DNA of 22,403 nt from DATFLL01 sp035267785 (lineage in GTDB: Bacteria; Pseudomonadota; Gammaproteobacteria; DATFLL01): contig DATFLL010000092.1 in assembly GCA_035267785.1 (NCBI GenBank), positions 1 through 22,403 on the forward strand. Reading direction: 5' to 3'. The notes under the pieces were generated by a model. It was given only the letters and a program-made list of their open reading frames with translations. It was not told the DNA's origin and ran no database searches. The position numbers were made by a program, and so were the translations under genes. This document shows positions 1 through 6,903 of this stretch, piece after piece (the first letter of the stretch is position 1; the number at the start of each line of letters is the position of its first letter).

Positions 1-22
1 AAGCCGCACAGCGGAAGGGGGC

Positions 23-51
23 AAAAAAAATCCCCGGCCCGAAGGCCGGGG
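23..51 (-). terminator. Rho-independent terminator of the porin operon
   Basis: Read on the minus strand, an 8-bp perfect GC stem (CCCCGGCC/GGCCGGGG) closes a TTCG tetraloop and is followed by an A and a run of eight T. It lies about 70 bp past the porin stop codon and would end transcripts coming from the DsrE/porin operon. This is the clearest intrinsic terminator in the window. Confidence 0.93.
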
Positions 52-118
52 AGCGCTCGAGAACGGCTTGTTCCGACTCGTCAGGAGACGGGGGCCGCGC
101 TTCGTAAAAACGTTGTTG

Positions 119-1522
119 TTAGAAGATGTGGGTCAGCTGCACAGAGACTCGATTGCCGACACCCGACATCAGGTTGTTGGGATTCGGACCAGGGCCCGGT
201 GACGGGAAGCCCGGCGTCTTGACGTCACGCGTGGCGTAGTCGAGCGTCGCACGGGTGGTCTTGTTGAAGTGATAGTTCACGCCCACCGTCGTCGTCTTCC
301 ACTCGGACTCGAAACTCCGACCGGCCACGGGCCCAACAGGCGCGGCACTGCCGTTGGTCAGGCGGTTGTACTGATCGTAGCGCAGATCCAACTCCCAGTT
401 CGTGCCCGGGATGTAGTACCCGCCCTCGACATACCAGCCATGCGCCTTGGCATCGGCGCCGTCGGCACCGGGTGCGCTGGTCCCGTTCTGGTCGAAGCTC
501 GGCTTGTCCGGGCCCAGAAAGATCATGCCCTTGCCCTTCATGTACTCCGCGGTAAAACGGAAGGGCATCTTCTGATACGACACACCCAGGCCGCTGCGGC
601 GCCGATCGTGCGTCTTCGGGTTGTACACCCCGTCGGCCGTGGTATCGAGCTCGCGCTTGCCCCACTGACCCCAGACGAAGAACTTCACGCCCTCGCGGAA
701 CGGGCCCTTGCCGGCGCCGAACAGCTTCTCCGACGACCAGTAGGCGTAGGTATCCTTGTGGTTGTCGTTGTCGCTGAAGTTCAGGCCGTTGCCGTTGCCG
801 ACCATCAGGGCGTAGGTGTGCTCCCAGCTGCCGGTGCGGAACCAGTCGAAGACCTGGATGCCCGTGTCGCGGAAGGCGGCCACGGAGTTCTTGAACCCGT
901 TCATGTTCTCACCGGGCACCGCGCCGTGAGCCGGTGCGAACAGGTTCTGATTGTCAGCACCGTTCGGGTTAGGCAGTCGCTCGAGCAACAGCTGGTTAGT
1001 GACCTCGGTGAAGTTGATATAGGGGAACAGCGGGATGCCCTGCAGTGCCTCCTCGGCGCCCGGGGTCTTGAACAGACCGACGCGGATGCGCGCGCCCGGG
1101 ATCCGGTTTACCGTGATGCTGGCATCGGAAATCTTGGCAAAGGCGTTACCCGGCTGGGTAATCGCATTGTTGCCGAACTCGGCCAGGATAAAGTAGTTGA
1201 TGCTGCTGTCCAGCGGGAACCCCTCGCCGCGTACGCCGATACGGGCACGATTGACGTTGAACGCCGACTGCGAGGTCAGGTTCGGGCCAATCATGTCGGG
1301 CGGAATGACCTGGCCGGTGCAGGGGGGATATTTGCAGGCGTCACTGCTGTCGATCTGGTACTGGGCCTGGATGAAGCCCCAGACCTTGGCACGCGGAGCC
1401 GAATCGGCAGGCTCGGTACCCTGCAGCTTGATCCAGTTGATGGCGTAAGCGGGCATGGCAATGCCCCCCAGTGCCGCGGCGGCGGCCGCGGACAAAACCA
1501 ATTTCTTGAAACTGCGTTTCAT
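119..1522 (-). CDS. Outer-membrane porin (beta-barrel, OprO/OprP-like)
   Basis: 467 aa. The N-terminus is a Sec signal peptide: a KR/KK-rich start, an Ala-rich core and a likely cut after PAYA near residue 27. The rest is rich in alternating Tyr/Trp/Gly strands, and the protein ends in an aromatic residue (LTHIF), the usual Bam-recognition end of an outer-membrane barrel. Length and composition fit trimeric porins of the phosphate-selective porin O/P type; the substrate cannot be read from sequence. The start is supported by GGAGG eight bases upstream of ATG. The gene lies 61 bp downstream of the exported DsrE-like gene on the same strand, with no terminator between, so the two are probably co-transcribed from the ECF-type promoter at 2152-2178. 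A strong terminator follows. Two cysteines in the segment KYPPC (and the Cys just before it) could form a disulfide in an early loop. Confidence 0.85.
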   Translation of the reverse strand: MKRSFKKLVLSAAAAAALGGIAMPAYAINWIKLQGTEPADSAPRAKVWGFIQAQYQIDSSDACKYPPCTGQVIPPDMIGPNLTSQSAFNVNRARIGVRGEGFPLDSSINYFILAEFGNNAITQPGNAFAKISDASITVNRIPGARIRVGLFKTPGAEEALQGIPLFPYINFTEVTNQLLLERLPNPNGADNQNLFAPAHGAVPGENMNGFKNSVAAFRDTGIQVFDWFRTGSWEHTYALMVGNGNGLNFSDNDNHKDTYAYWSSEKLFGAGKGPFREGVKFFVWGQWGKRELDTTADGVYNPKTHDRRRSGLGVSYQKMPFRFTAEYMKGKGMIFLGPDKPSFDQNGTSAPGADGADAKAHGWYVEGGYYIPGTNWELDLRYDQYNRLTNGSAAPVGPVAGRSFESEWKTTTVGVNYHFNKTTRATLDYATRDVKTPGFPSPGPGPNPNNLMSGVGNRVSVQLTHIF

Positions 1523-1583
1523 TCTTATAACCTCCCCAGGTGTCTTGGGTGATTGTCTTTCGTTATTCGTTCTTCAGGCCCGC

Positions 1584-2036
1584 TCAGGGCTTGACCAGGG
1601 TGTAGCCCTGCTTGACCAAGTCGATGATGCGCACCACGCCGGCCGAGACCTTCACGGCGTGCGAATTGAGCACCGGGGCGTGACCGAGCTTCTTGGTGAA
1701 GGCGTGAATCGTATTTTCGCAGGCGCTGAAGCGCACACCGGCGCCGGCCAGGCTGGCGATACGGTTGCCGTTGGAGTTGTTCTTCATCAGCAGACGCAGA
1801 CCGGGGCCGAAGGCTACGATCTCCACCGAGACACGATCCGGGCCGTAGTGGTTCAGAATGTTGTGGGCCACGTTGAGGACCAGGGTCTGCTTGAACGGGT
1901 TGGGGTCGCTGATCTGCAGCACGACCTTCGCCTCGGCGAACGGTTTGTCGGCGGCCACCGCCGGCGCACTGAAGGCGCTAAACATCAGGCCTACGGCGGC
2001 CAACAGCGCGAGAACTTTCGCTGGCATCGCTTTCAT
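1584..2036 (-). CDS. Exported DsrE/DsrF-like protein (COG1416 type)
   Basis: 150 aa. A signal peptide (residues 1 to about 28, cut near AVA-AD) precedes one DsrE-like domain. Landmarks are VEIVAFGPGLRLL (71-83), the single cysteine in RFSACENT (Cys106), and the C-terminal GVVRIIDLVKQGYTLVKP. DsrE-family proteins are best known from sulfur-relay and sulfur-oxidation systems (DsrE, TusD), where a cysteine carries persulfide; exported single-domain members of this type have no firm function that I know of. The start is set by GGAGG seven bases before ATG. The gene is transcribed away from the sigma/anti-sigma operon, and its upstream region holds an ECF-type promoter match. The domain is visibly related to the periplasmic domain of the neighbouring anti-sigma factor and to the protein at 21378-21821. 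I infer it is part of the response controlled by, or the signal read by, that anti-sigma factor. Confidence 0.85.
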   Translation of the reverse strand: MKAMPAKVLALLAAVGLMFSAFSAPAVAADKPFAEAKVVLQISDPNPFKQTLVLNVAHNILNHYGPDRVSVEIVAFGPGLRLLMKNNSNGNRIASLAGAGVRFSACENTIHAFTKKLGHAPVLNSHAVKVSAGVVRIIDLVKQGYTLVKP

Positions 2037-2118
2037 TGTTATTCCTCCACTCCCTAACTTTATTTAGTAGTACACGCTGCACGCCACCGGAGCCGATGAA
2101 CGCACAAACGGTCCGTCT

Positions 2119-2135
2119 AACGGGATCTACCCGTT
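2119..2135 (-). other. Inverted repeat in the DsrE leader
   Basis: AACGGG and CCCGTT are separated by 5 bases. On the minus strand this lies just downstream of the predicted start site, so it would form a hairpin near the 5' end of the DsrE/porin mRNA. It could stabilise the transcript or be a protein-binding site. No function is shown by the sequence alone. Confidence 0.4.
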
Positions 2136-2151
2136 CGCGGATTGGTATTAG

Positions 2152-2178
2152 AGACGCGCCAGCGTCGGGAATTATTCC
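2152..2178 (-). promoter_or_regulatory. ECF-type promoter for the DsrE/porin operon
   Basis: On the minus strand TCGGAAT (-35 core GGAAT at 2178-2174) is followed by exactly 17 bases and CGTCT (2156-2152). This matches the general ECF sigma pattern GGAAC-N16/17-CGTC. The divergent promoter in front of the sigma gene has the same two boxes and the same spacing. The -35 lies in a small palindrome (GGAATTATTCC, 2168-2178). The leader to the DsrE start codon would be roughly 105-110 nt. Confidence 0.65.
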
Positions 2179-2295
2179 GAACGGTCTGATATTTAACGTA
2201 TTAGAAATTACTAATGAGGCAGGAAAAGCACGACGCGCGACGTGCGCACGGACAGGCGCGCACATCACAATTCAGGAGGTTAGCGCGGCCCATTC

Positions 2296-2322
2296 GGAAT
2301 ATTTTTCCCCGTACACCCGTCT
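2296..2322 (+). promoter_or_regulatory. ECF-type autoregulatory promoter of the sigma operon
   Basis: TCGGAAT (GGAAT at 2296-2300), a 17-base spacer starting with a T-rich stretch, then CGTCT (2318-2322). It fits the ECF consensus GGAAC-N16/17-CGTC and is duplicated in opposite orientation at 2178-2152. ECF sigma factors commonly drive their own operon, and the position, about 55-60 bases before the sigma start codon, fits that role. Confidence 0.65.
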
Positions 2323-2382
2323 AGGTTATAGTCGCTCATGCAGATTTCCCCAGAACGATAATGACTACAAAAGACAATCACC

Positions 2383-2934
2383 ATGAATCCGCTGAACGTG
2401 TTTGGCCGGAACAAGGAGTTCCGCCTCAAGCTGCAGGATAGCCGCCCGAGACTTTATCGACTGGCCTACGCCTGGAGCCATGATCCGGTGCTGGCCGATG
2501 ACCTGGTCCAGGAGACGCTGGCCAAGGCCCTGAAGAGTGCCTCGCAGCTGCGAAATCGTGACGCACTGGACAGCTGGCTGTTCGGGATACTGGCAAATTG
2601 TTGGCGCGATCACTTCCGTGCGCGCCGGGAGATGGACAACATCGACGACTACGTGTTGACCAACAACGTAACGCCCGAAACCGAGCACGAGCAGCAGCAC
2701 ATCACCGACCGGGTACGCAGCGCGGTAGGGGGGCTCCCCGAAGGTCAACGCCAGGTCCTGACGCTGGTCGACCTGGAAGGCTTCACCTATGCCGAGGTTG
2801 CAGACGTACTGATGATACCCATCGGCACCGTAATGAGCCGGCTTTGCCGCGCGCGCAAGACACTCGCGGAGAGGCTCTTCGAGTTCGAGCCGCAGCGGAC
2901 GGCGACCAACTTCAGTATCAGGAGGGTCGTATGA
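2383..2934 (+). CDS. ECF-family RNA polymerase sigma factor
   Basis: 183 aa, the usual length for an ECF (sigma-70 group 4) factor. Region 2 spans about residues 20-85, with the core-binding/-10 helices in YRLAYAWSHDPVLADDLVQE and a WLFGILANCWRDHFR segment. Region 4 spans about 115-165, with LPEGQRQVLTLVDLEGFTYAEVA and the helix-turn-helix IPIGTVMSRLCRARKTL. Its stop overlaps the start of the membrane anti-sigma gene (ATGA), the standard layout of a sigma/anti-sigma pair. No strong Shine-Dalgarno is seen before the chosen ATG, so the start is likely but not certain. I infer that it recognises the two matched promoters in the upstream gap and so controls both itself and the DsrE/porin operon. 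Confidence 0.93.
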   Translation: MNPLNVFGRNKEFRLKLQDSRPRLYRLAYAWSHDPVLADDLVQETLAKALKSASQLRNRDALDSWLFGILANCWRDHFRARREMDNIDDYVLTNNVTPETEHEQQHITDRVRSAVGGLPEGQRQVLTLVDLEGFTYAEVADVLMIPIGTVMSRLCRARKTLAERLFEFEPQRTATNFSIRRVV

Positions 2935-3662
2935 GCGCCAAGGAAAAATTCTCGGACGAATTCATCAACGCCTTTCTCGACGGCCAGCTCGATGCCGATG
3001 AGCGCAGCCGGCTGCTCGACGAGGTCCGGCGCGATCCGGCGCTCAGCGGTCGCGTGTGCGAGCTGCAAAAGGTCCGCGAGATGGTCCAGCTCGCCTATCA
3101 CAATGTCGCGGTCCCGCAGCGCTATCGCCAGCCGGCCCCGGTGTTCTCCACACGCTACGCCAAGGCACTGGCGGCGAGCATGCTGCTGGCCCTCGGCGTG
3201 CTGGTCGGCTGGTTCACCAACGCGGCGGTCGATCAACCGAACAGCCTGCTCGAAATGGCGCGTACGGTCCAGACTCCGCCCGGTGCTCACGGCAAGGTCT
3301 GGCACGTCATGCTGCACGTCAGCACGGCGGACCCGGTGCGCCTGAACACCCTGCTCGACGAAACCGATCACCTGCTGCGCTACTCCGCCCACTCCACGCA
3401 GAAGGTGCGCGTGGAGGTGCTGACCAACGGCAACGGTCTGGAGCTGCTGAGCGCCGACAACTCGCCCTACGCAAGCCGCATACGTCAAATGCAGCGCGAA
3501 TACGGCAATCTGACGTTCCTGGCCTGTCACAAGGCGCTGCAGCGTCTCAAGCACGACAAGGGCATCAATCTGGATTTGGTCAAGGGTGCCAAGGTGGTCC
3601 CCTCGGCCATGGGCGAGATCATCAAGCGCCAGCGCGAGGGCTGGACCTATATCCATATCTGA
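2931..3662 (+). CDS. Membrane anti-sigma factor with a periplasmic DsrE-like domain
   Basis: 243 aa. The start ATG overlaps the sigma stop by 4 bp and is preceded by AGGAGG. Residues 1 to about 60 resemble an anti-sigma domain (FINAFLDGQLDADERSRLL), with only Cys43 and no HxxxCxxC zinc motif. One transmembrane helix lies at about 79-97. Residues about 122-243 look like a DsrE domain: VEVLTNGNGLELL (161-173), TFLACHKA with Cys199, and the end AMGEIIKRQREGWTYIHI. These line up with the same landmarks of the exported DsrE proteins at 1584-2036 and 21378-21821, including the single conserved cysteine. The orientation N-in/C-out would put the DsrE domain in the periplasm. The domain calls come from reading the sequence; the fusion and its sensory role are inference. 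I know of no described anti-sigma factor with this sensor domain. Confidence 0.85.
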   Translation: MSAKEKFSDEFINAFLDGQLDADERSRLLDEVRRDPALSGRVCELQKVREMVQLAYHNVAVPQRYRQPAPVFSTRYAKALAASMLLALGVLVGWFTNAAVDQPNSLLEMARTVQTPPGAHGKVWHVMLHVSTADPVRLNTLLDETDHLLRYSAHSTQKVRVEVLTNGNGLELLSADNSPYASRIRQMQREYGNLTFLACHKALQRLKHDKGINLDLVKGAKVVPSAMGEIIKRQREGWTYIHI

Positions 3663-3702
3663 AACGCCATCCACGGCTGAGCCGCAGCGACCGCGGCAAC
3701 CA

Positions 3703-3730
3703 AAAAGGGCATCCTCATGGATGCCCTTTT
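3703..3730. terminator. Bidirectional intrinsic terminator after the anti-sigma gene
   Basis: A perfect 12-bp inverted repeat (AAAAGGGCATCC / GGATGCCCTTTT) closes a TCAT loop 40 bp after the anti-sigma stop. It ends in four T on the plus strand and five on the minus strand, so it could stop transcription in either direction. Confidence 0.88.
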
Positions 3731-3760
3731 CGATCTGCCCCCCGGCGGCCGGAAAAAGAG

Positions 3761-3780
3761 AAGCGGCAAAATGCCGCTTT
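3761..3780. terminator. Second small hairpin, terminator-like
   Basis: AAGCGGCA and TGCCGCTT are separated by AAA and followed by a short T run. It lies 30 bp beyond the main terminator and could act as a back-up. It may also be the first stem of a minus-strand transcript. Confidence 0.5.
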
Positions 3781-4142
3781 GAATCGATAATGCTTTGGTT
3801 GTCGTTCTTGTTCGGCTGATGAGCCTGCGGTCCGGACTCATCCTGGGTACGCATTCTACCGGCGCCAATAGATTGACGTCAACCCATTGTTTATATTTCA
3901 TTTTTTTATAATATTCGCACATCATCGAGCGTATGTGTGAAATGCACCGACAGGCAGGCAAATGTGCCTTGGTGGGCATTTCCTGGTAACATCAACGGGT
4001 TCTGTCGAATACGGGCCGCCAACGCACCGAAGCTTAACCAGGGATGCCGCCGGACCGTTTCGATGCCCGAACCCTGCCACCGACCCGGGGTGGCGCGCAG
4101 GTGGCATCGCCTGCGGTGGTCCAATACACACAATAAGCAGGT
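3781..4142. other. Gene-poor spacer before the ClC gene
   Basis: No convincing coding sequence is seen. The stretch 3865-3925 is strikingly AT-rich for this window and holds a perfect TATAAT at 3907-3912 on the plus strand, though without a well-spaced -35. On the minus strand TTGACG (3882-3877), 18 bases and TAGAAT (3858-3853) make a plausible sigma-70 promoter pointing back at the terminator hairpins. Reading frames covering 3937-4290 have no recognisable protein features and overlap the ClC start. Confidence 0.5.
3853..3882 (-). promoter_or_regulatory. Possible sigma-70 promoter on the minus strand
   Basis: TTGACG, an 18-base spacer, then TAGAAT. There is no minus-strand gene downstream, only the two hairpins at 3780-3761 and 3730-3703. 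If active it would make a transcript of about 140 nt. Confidence 0.35.
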
Positions 4143-5537
4143 ATGCTTTACCGACGACTCCGACACACCCGACGCCGACTCCTGTCGCTGCGTCACTGGC
4201 GAACCCGTATCGTATTCTGGGGCGGTTCGCTGCTTGTCGGGGCCATTTCCGCGGGGTTTGCCGAAATCGCCAGTGTAGCGGACGACAGCTTTCATTCACT
4301 GTCGTCCTCGCATCGATACCTGACCCTGGCGATTCCGCCCATCGGACTCGCCCTGGTTGCCTGGCTGACCTTCCGCTTCTGGCCGGACGCGGGCGGCAGC
4401 GGCATCCCACAGGCCATCGCCGCGCTGGGCATCCGCAAAGAGCGCGCCCGGCGCCAGATTCTTTCGATGCGCATCGCCGTGGGCAAGATCATCCTGACCA
4501 TCCTCGGGCTGGCCAGCGGCGCCTCCATCGGCCGCGAGGGGCCCACGGTCCACATCGGCGCCTCCATCATGACCTCGCTGGGCCGCCTGGCGCGCTTTCC
4601 GCCGCAGGCCTTGGAACGGGGCCTCATCCTGGCCGGCGGCGCGGGCGGCATCTCGGCGGCCTTCAACACCCCGCTCGCCGGTATCCTGTTCGCCATTGAG
4701 GAAATGAGCCGCTCCTTCGAGGAACGCACCAACGGCACCATCCTCATCATGGTGCTGCTCTCGGGTATCACGGCCGTCGCCATCCTCGGCGACTATAGTT
4801 ATTTCGGCTCCACGGACGCCTGGCTGTCCGCGCCCGGCGACTGGTTGGCCGTGCCCGTATGCGGCGTGGTCGGCGGGGTGCTCGGGGGGCTGTTCAGCAG
4901 TGCCATCGTCTACGGCAGCCAGCGCATCGCGCCGTTCGCCAAACGCCACCCGGTGTGGTTGGCGGTCATCTGCGGCGCGGCCATCTCGTTGCTGGGATTG
5001 ATCTCGGGCGGCCTGACCTACGGGACGGGCTATCACGAAGCCTCGAGCGTGGTCAGCGGCAGCGCTTCGCTGCCCACCGGTTTTGGCATCCTGAAGATGC
5101 TCGCCACCATCGCCTCGTACCTGAGCGGCATACCGGGCGGCATCTTCGCCCCGGCCTTGGCGACGGGCGCCGCCCTGGGAGCCGACCTGGCGCCCTTGTT
5201 CCACAGTACGCCGGCCGGCGCGATCGTCCTGCTGGGGATGGTGGCTTATTTCGCGGGCGTCGTGCAGACGCCCATGACCGCCTTCGTCATCGTCATGGAG
5301 ATGACCTCCAATCAGGACATGCTGCTGCCTCTCATGGCGACCTCGCTGGTGGCGTTCTCGGTCTCGCGCCTCATCTGCCACGAGCCGATCTATCATTCAC
5401 TGTCGCGGGCCTTTCTGGTGCGCGGCAACTCCGAGGCCGCCAAGGGGGCGACGACCACCAATCAACGCCGGACGCCGGAGGCGAACCAGGCCCCAGCAGT
5501 CCCCGACAGCGAATCCGAAAAGGCCCCGGTCGAGTAA
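4143..5537 (+). CDS. ClC-family chloride channel or Cl-/H+ antiporter
   Basis: 464 aa, polytopic membrane protein with the ClC signature motifs in order: GSGIP (85-89), GREGP with the gating glutamate Glu132 (130-134), and GGIFAP (332-337). Near the C-terminus Tyr417 in the HEPIYHSL segment is in place for the chloride-coordinating tyrosine. Glu187 in the FAIEEM segment corresponds to the internal proton glutamate of E. coli ClcA, so exchange activity is possible. There are no CBS domains; the protein ends in a short hydrophilic Pro/Glu tail. The start has only a weak AGCAGG upstream, so it could lie a few codons further in. The gene is followed after 86 bp by a thioredoxin-like gene, with no obvious functional link. 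Confidence 0.93.
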   Translation: MLYRRLRHTRRRLLSLRHWRTRIVFWGGSLLVGAISAGFAEIASVADDSFHSLSSSHRYLTLAIPPIGLALVAWLTFRFWPDAGGSGIPQAIAALGIRKERARRQILSMRIAVGKIILTILGLASGASIGREGPTVHIGASIMTSLGRLARFPPQALERGLILAGGAGGISAAFNTPLAGILFAIEEMSRSFEERTNGTILIMVLLSGITAVAILGDYSYFGSTDAWLSAPGDWLAVPVCGVVGGVLGGLFSSAIVYGSQRIAPFAKRHPVWLAVICGAAISLLGLISGGLTYGTGYHEASSVVSGSASLPTGFGILKMLATIASYLSGIPGGIFAPALATGAALGADLAPLFHSTPAGAIVLLGMVAYFAGVVQTPMTAFVIVMEMTSNQDMLLPLMATSLVAFSVSRLICHEPIYHSLSRAFLVRGNSEAAKGATTTNQRRTPEANQAPAVPDSESEKAPVE

Positions 5538-5623
5538 CTGCCGGCCGGGCTGAACCACGGGCCCGCAGCGCGGTCCATAGCTCTGGAATCCATAGCCAGG
5601 GTCGCCCGCCGGGCGAAAACACG

Positions 5624-6142
5624 ATGAAAACGAGTATGAAACGCAAAGACATCATTATCGTTGGCGTGGTCGTAGTGCTTGTCGCCGCGCTGGCCTATTT
5701 GTGGCTCAGCCCGACCGGCCTGCAGCGCGCCCCGAACATCGCCCTGCAAACCATCACCGGCAAGCAGCTCGACCTGCAGAACCTGCGCGGCCGGCCGGTG
5801 CTGATCAATTTCTGGGCAACCAGCTGCCCCGGGTGCGTGAAGGAAATGCCCGAGCTCGCCGCCCTGTACCGCGACCTCTCGCCCAAGGGCCTGGAGATCA
5901 TCGGCGTGGCCATGTCCTACGATCCGCCCAACCAGGTCATGGAAATGAGCAAGGAGCGCAAGATCCCCTACCCCATCGCGTTGGACCTCAAAGGCCAGGC
6001 GGCACAGGCCTTCGGCGGCGTGCAGCTGACCCCGACCTCGTTCCTGAGCGCCCCCGACGGGCGCATCGTCAAACAGAAGATCGGCGAGGTCGACATCGAT
6101 GCCCTGCGGCGTCAAATCGAAGCCATGCTCCCGAAGGCGTAG
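5624..6142 (+). CDS. Membrane-anchored TlpA/ResA-type thioredoxin-like protein
   Basis: 172 aa. A short basic start and one hydrophobic helix (about residues 9-28) form a signal anchor that holds a periplasmic thioredoxin fold. The redox motif is Cys68-Pro-Gly-Cys71 in WATSCPGCVKEMPEL, with the expected cis-proline at Pro137 (LTPTSF). Such proteins reduce or oxidise periplasmic disulfides, often on apocytochromes; the actual partner is unknown. An ATG four codons further on (MKRKDI) is an alternative start, and neither has a strong ribosome site. A dispersed inverted repeat starts 2 bp after the stop codon. It follows the ClC gene on the same strand. Confidence 0.87.
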   Translation: MKTSMKRKDIIIVGVVVVLVAALAYLWLSPTGLQRAPNIALQTITGKQLDLQNLRGRPVLINFWATSCPGCVKEMPELAALYRDLSPKGLEIIGVAMSYDPPNQVMEMSKERKIPYPIALDLKGQAAQAFGGVQLTPTSFLSAPDGRIVKQKIGEVDIDALRRQIEAMLPKA

Positions 6143-6144
6143 AA

Positions 6145-6399
6145 GTCGGCAGCCGTCAGTTCGCAGTCGTCAGAAAGAAATTCGTCGTGAGGGGTGAGGG
6201 GTTAGGTGTGAGGGGTAAAAGGCAAAGACTCGTAGCGCAAGCGCTGAACAATCAGAATCCTATGGCCATGAACGATTATCGGCACAGAAGGTTTTCCGCC
6301 GCACCCCTAACCCATCACCCCTCACGTGGCAGAGCTCTCGCTCTTTCTGCCAACTGCGAACTGACGACTGCCAACTTTCAATGCTGCCAACTGCCAACT
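6145..6399. repeat. Dispersed heptamer inverted-repeat element, copy 1
   Basis: The left arm (6145-6177) pairs with the right arm (6343-6375) at 29 of 33 positions. An inner pair (6187-6206 with 6306-6325) matches at 19 of 20. The outer arms are 7-bp units ending in CAG, related to GGCAGTT, and lead into a purine-rich AAAGA; the inner arms are GTGAGGG-type heptamers. Extra GGCAGTT units follow to 6399. The middle (about 6217-6300) shows no gene. The element fills the space between the TlpA-like stop and the hemJ start. Confidence 0.85.
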
Positions 6400-6406
6400 T
6401 AGCGCC

Positions 6407-6817
6407 ATGCTTTGGGTCAAAGCCTTTCATATCATCTTCGTCGTCTCCTGGTTCGCAGGGCTGTTCTATCTGCCGCGCATCTTCGTCAATCACGCCATGG
6501 CGACCGATAGCTCGGAGATCGCGCGCCTGAAACTCATGGAGCGCAAGCTGTATCGGTTCATGACGCCGCTCGGCGTGCTCGCATTGGTCTTCGGTGTGTG
6601 GCTGTGGCTGGGCTACGGCATTACCGGCGGATGGCTGCACGCCAAGCTGGCCCTGGTCGCGGTCCTCATCGCCTACCACCTGTACTGCGGGCACCTCACG
6701 CGCGTCTTCGCCGAGGACCGCAACCGGCGCGGCCATGTGTTCTATCGCTGGTTCAACGAGCTGCCGGTGCTGCTGCTCACCGCCATCGTCATCCTCGCCG
6801 TCGTCAAACCCTTCTGA
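6407..6817 (+). CDS. hemJ: Protoporphyrinogen IX oxidase HemJ
   Basis: 136 aa, four predicted membrane helices, matching the small HemJ (UPF0093) family in length and layout. Family landmarks are the N-terminal segment KAFHIIFVVSWFAGLFYLPR (His8, Arg24) and GGWLHAKLALV (Lys80). HemJ oxidises protoporphyrinogen IX to protoporphyrin IX at the inner membrane, the penultimate step of heme synthesis. No ribosome-binding site is visible: the last repeat unit of the upstream element ends only 7 bp before the ATG, so the translated leader is made of repeat sequence. hemL, an early gene of the same pathway, lies 3.3 kb downstream and also has a copy of the repeat in front of it. Confidence 0.93.
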   Translation: MLWVKAFHIIFVVSWFAGLFYLPRIFVNHAMATDSSEIARLKLMERKLYRFMTPLGVLALVFGVWLWLGYGITGGWLHAKLALVAVLIAYHLYCGHLTRVFAEDRNRRGHVFYRWFNELPVLLLTAIVILAVVKPF

Positions 6818-6903
6818 CTGACCGCGGTGGTCGGCGGGCTATTGCACCCGTCGCAGCCGCGTTATAGCGTGTCGGCTCCAACAACGACAAGCGGGACGAC
6901 CCG

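Noticed and set aside
269..1552. Long plus-strand open frame (about 427 codons) opposite the porin gene
   Set aside because: It has no recognisable domain and a composition typical of the antisense of a GC-rich gene; the porin on the other strand has a signal peptide, ribosome site and terminator.
3937..4278. Cys-rich open frame of 113 codons before the ClC gene
   Set aside because: It overlaps the ClC start in another frame and has no ribosome site, domain or signal peptide; it is most likely chance.
4296..5396. Minus-strand open frame opposite the ClC gene
   Set aside because: It is low-complexity Asp/Arg/Gly-rich antisense sequence with no ribosome site or domain.
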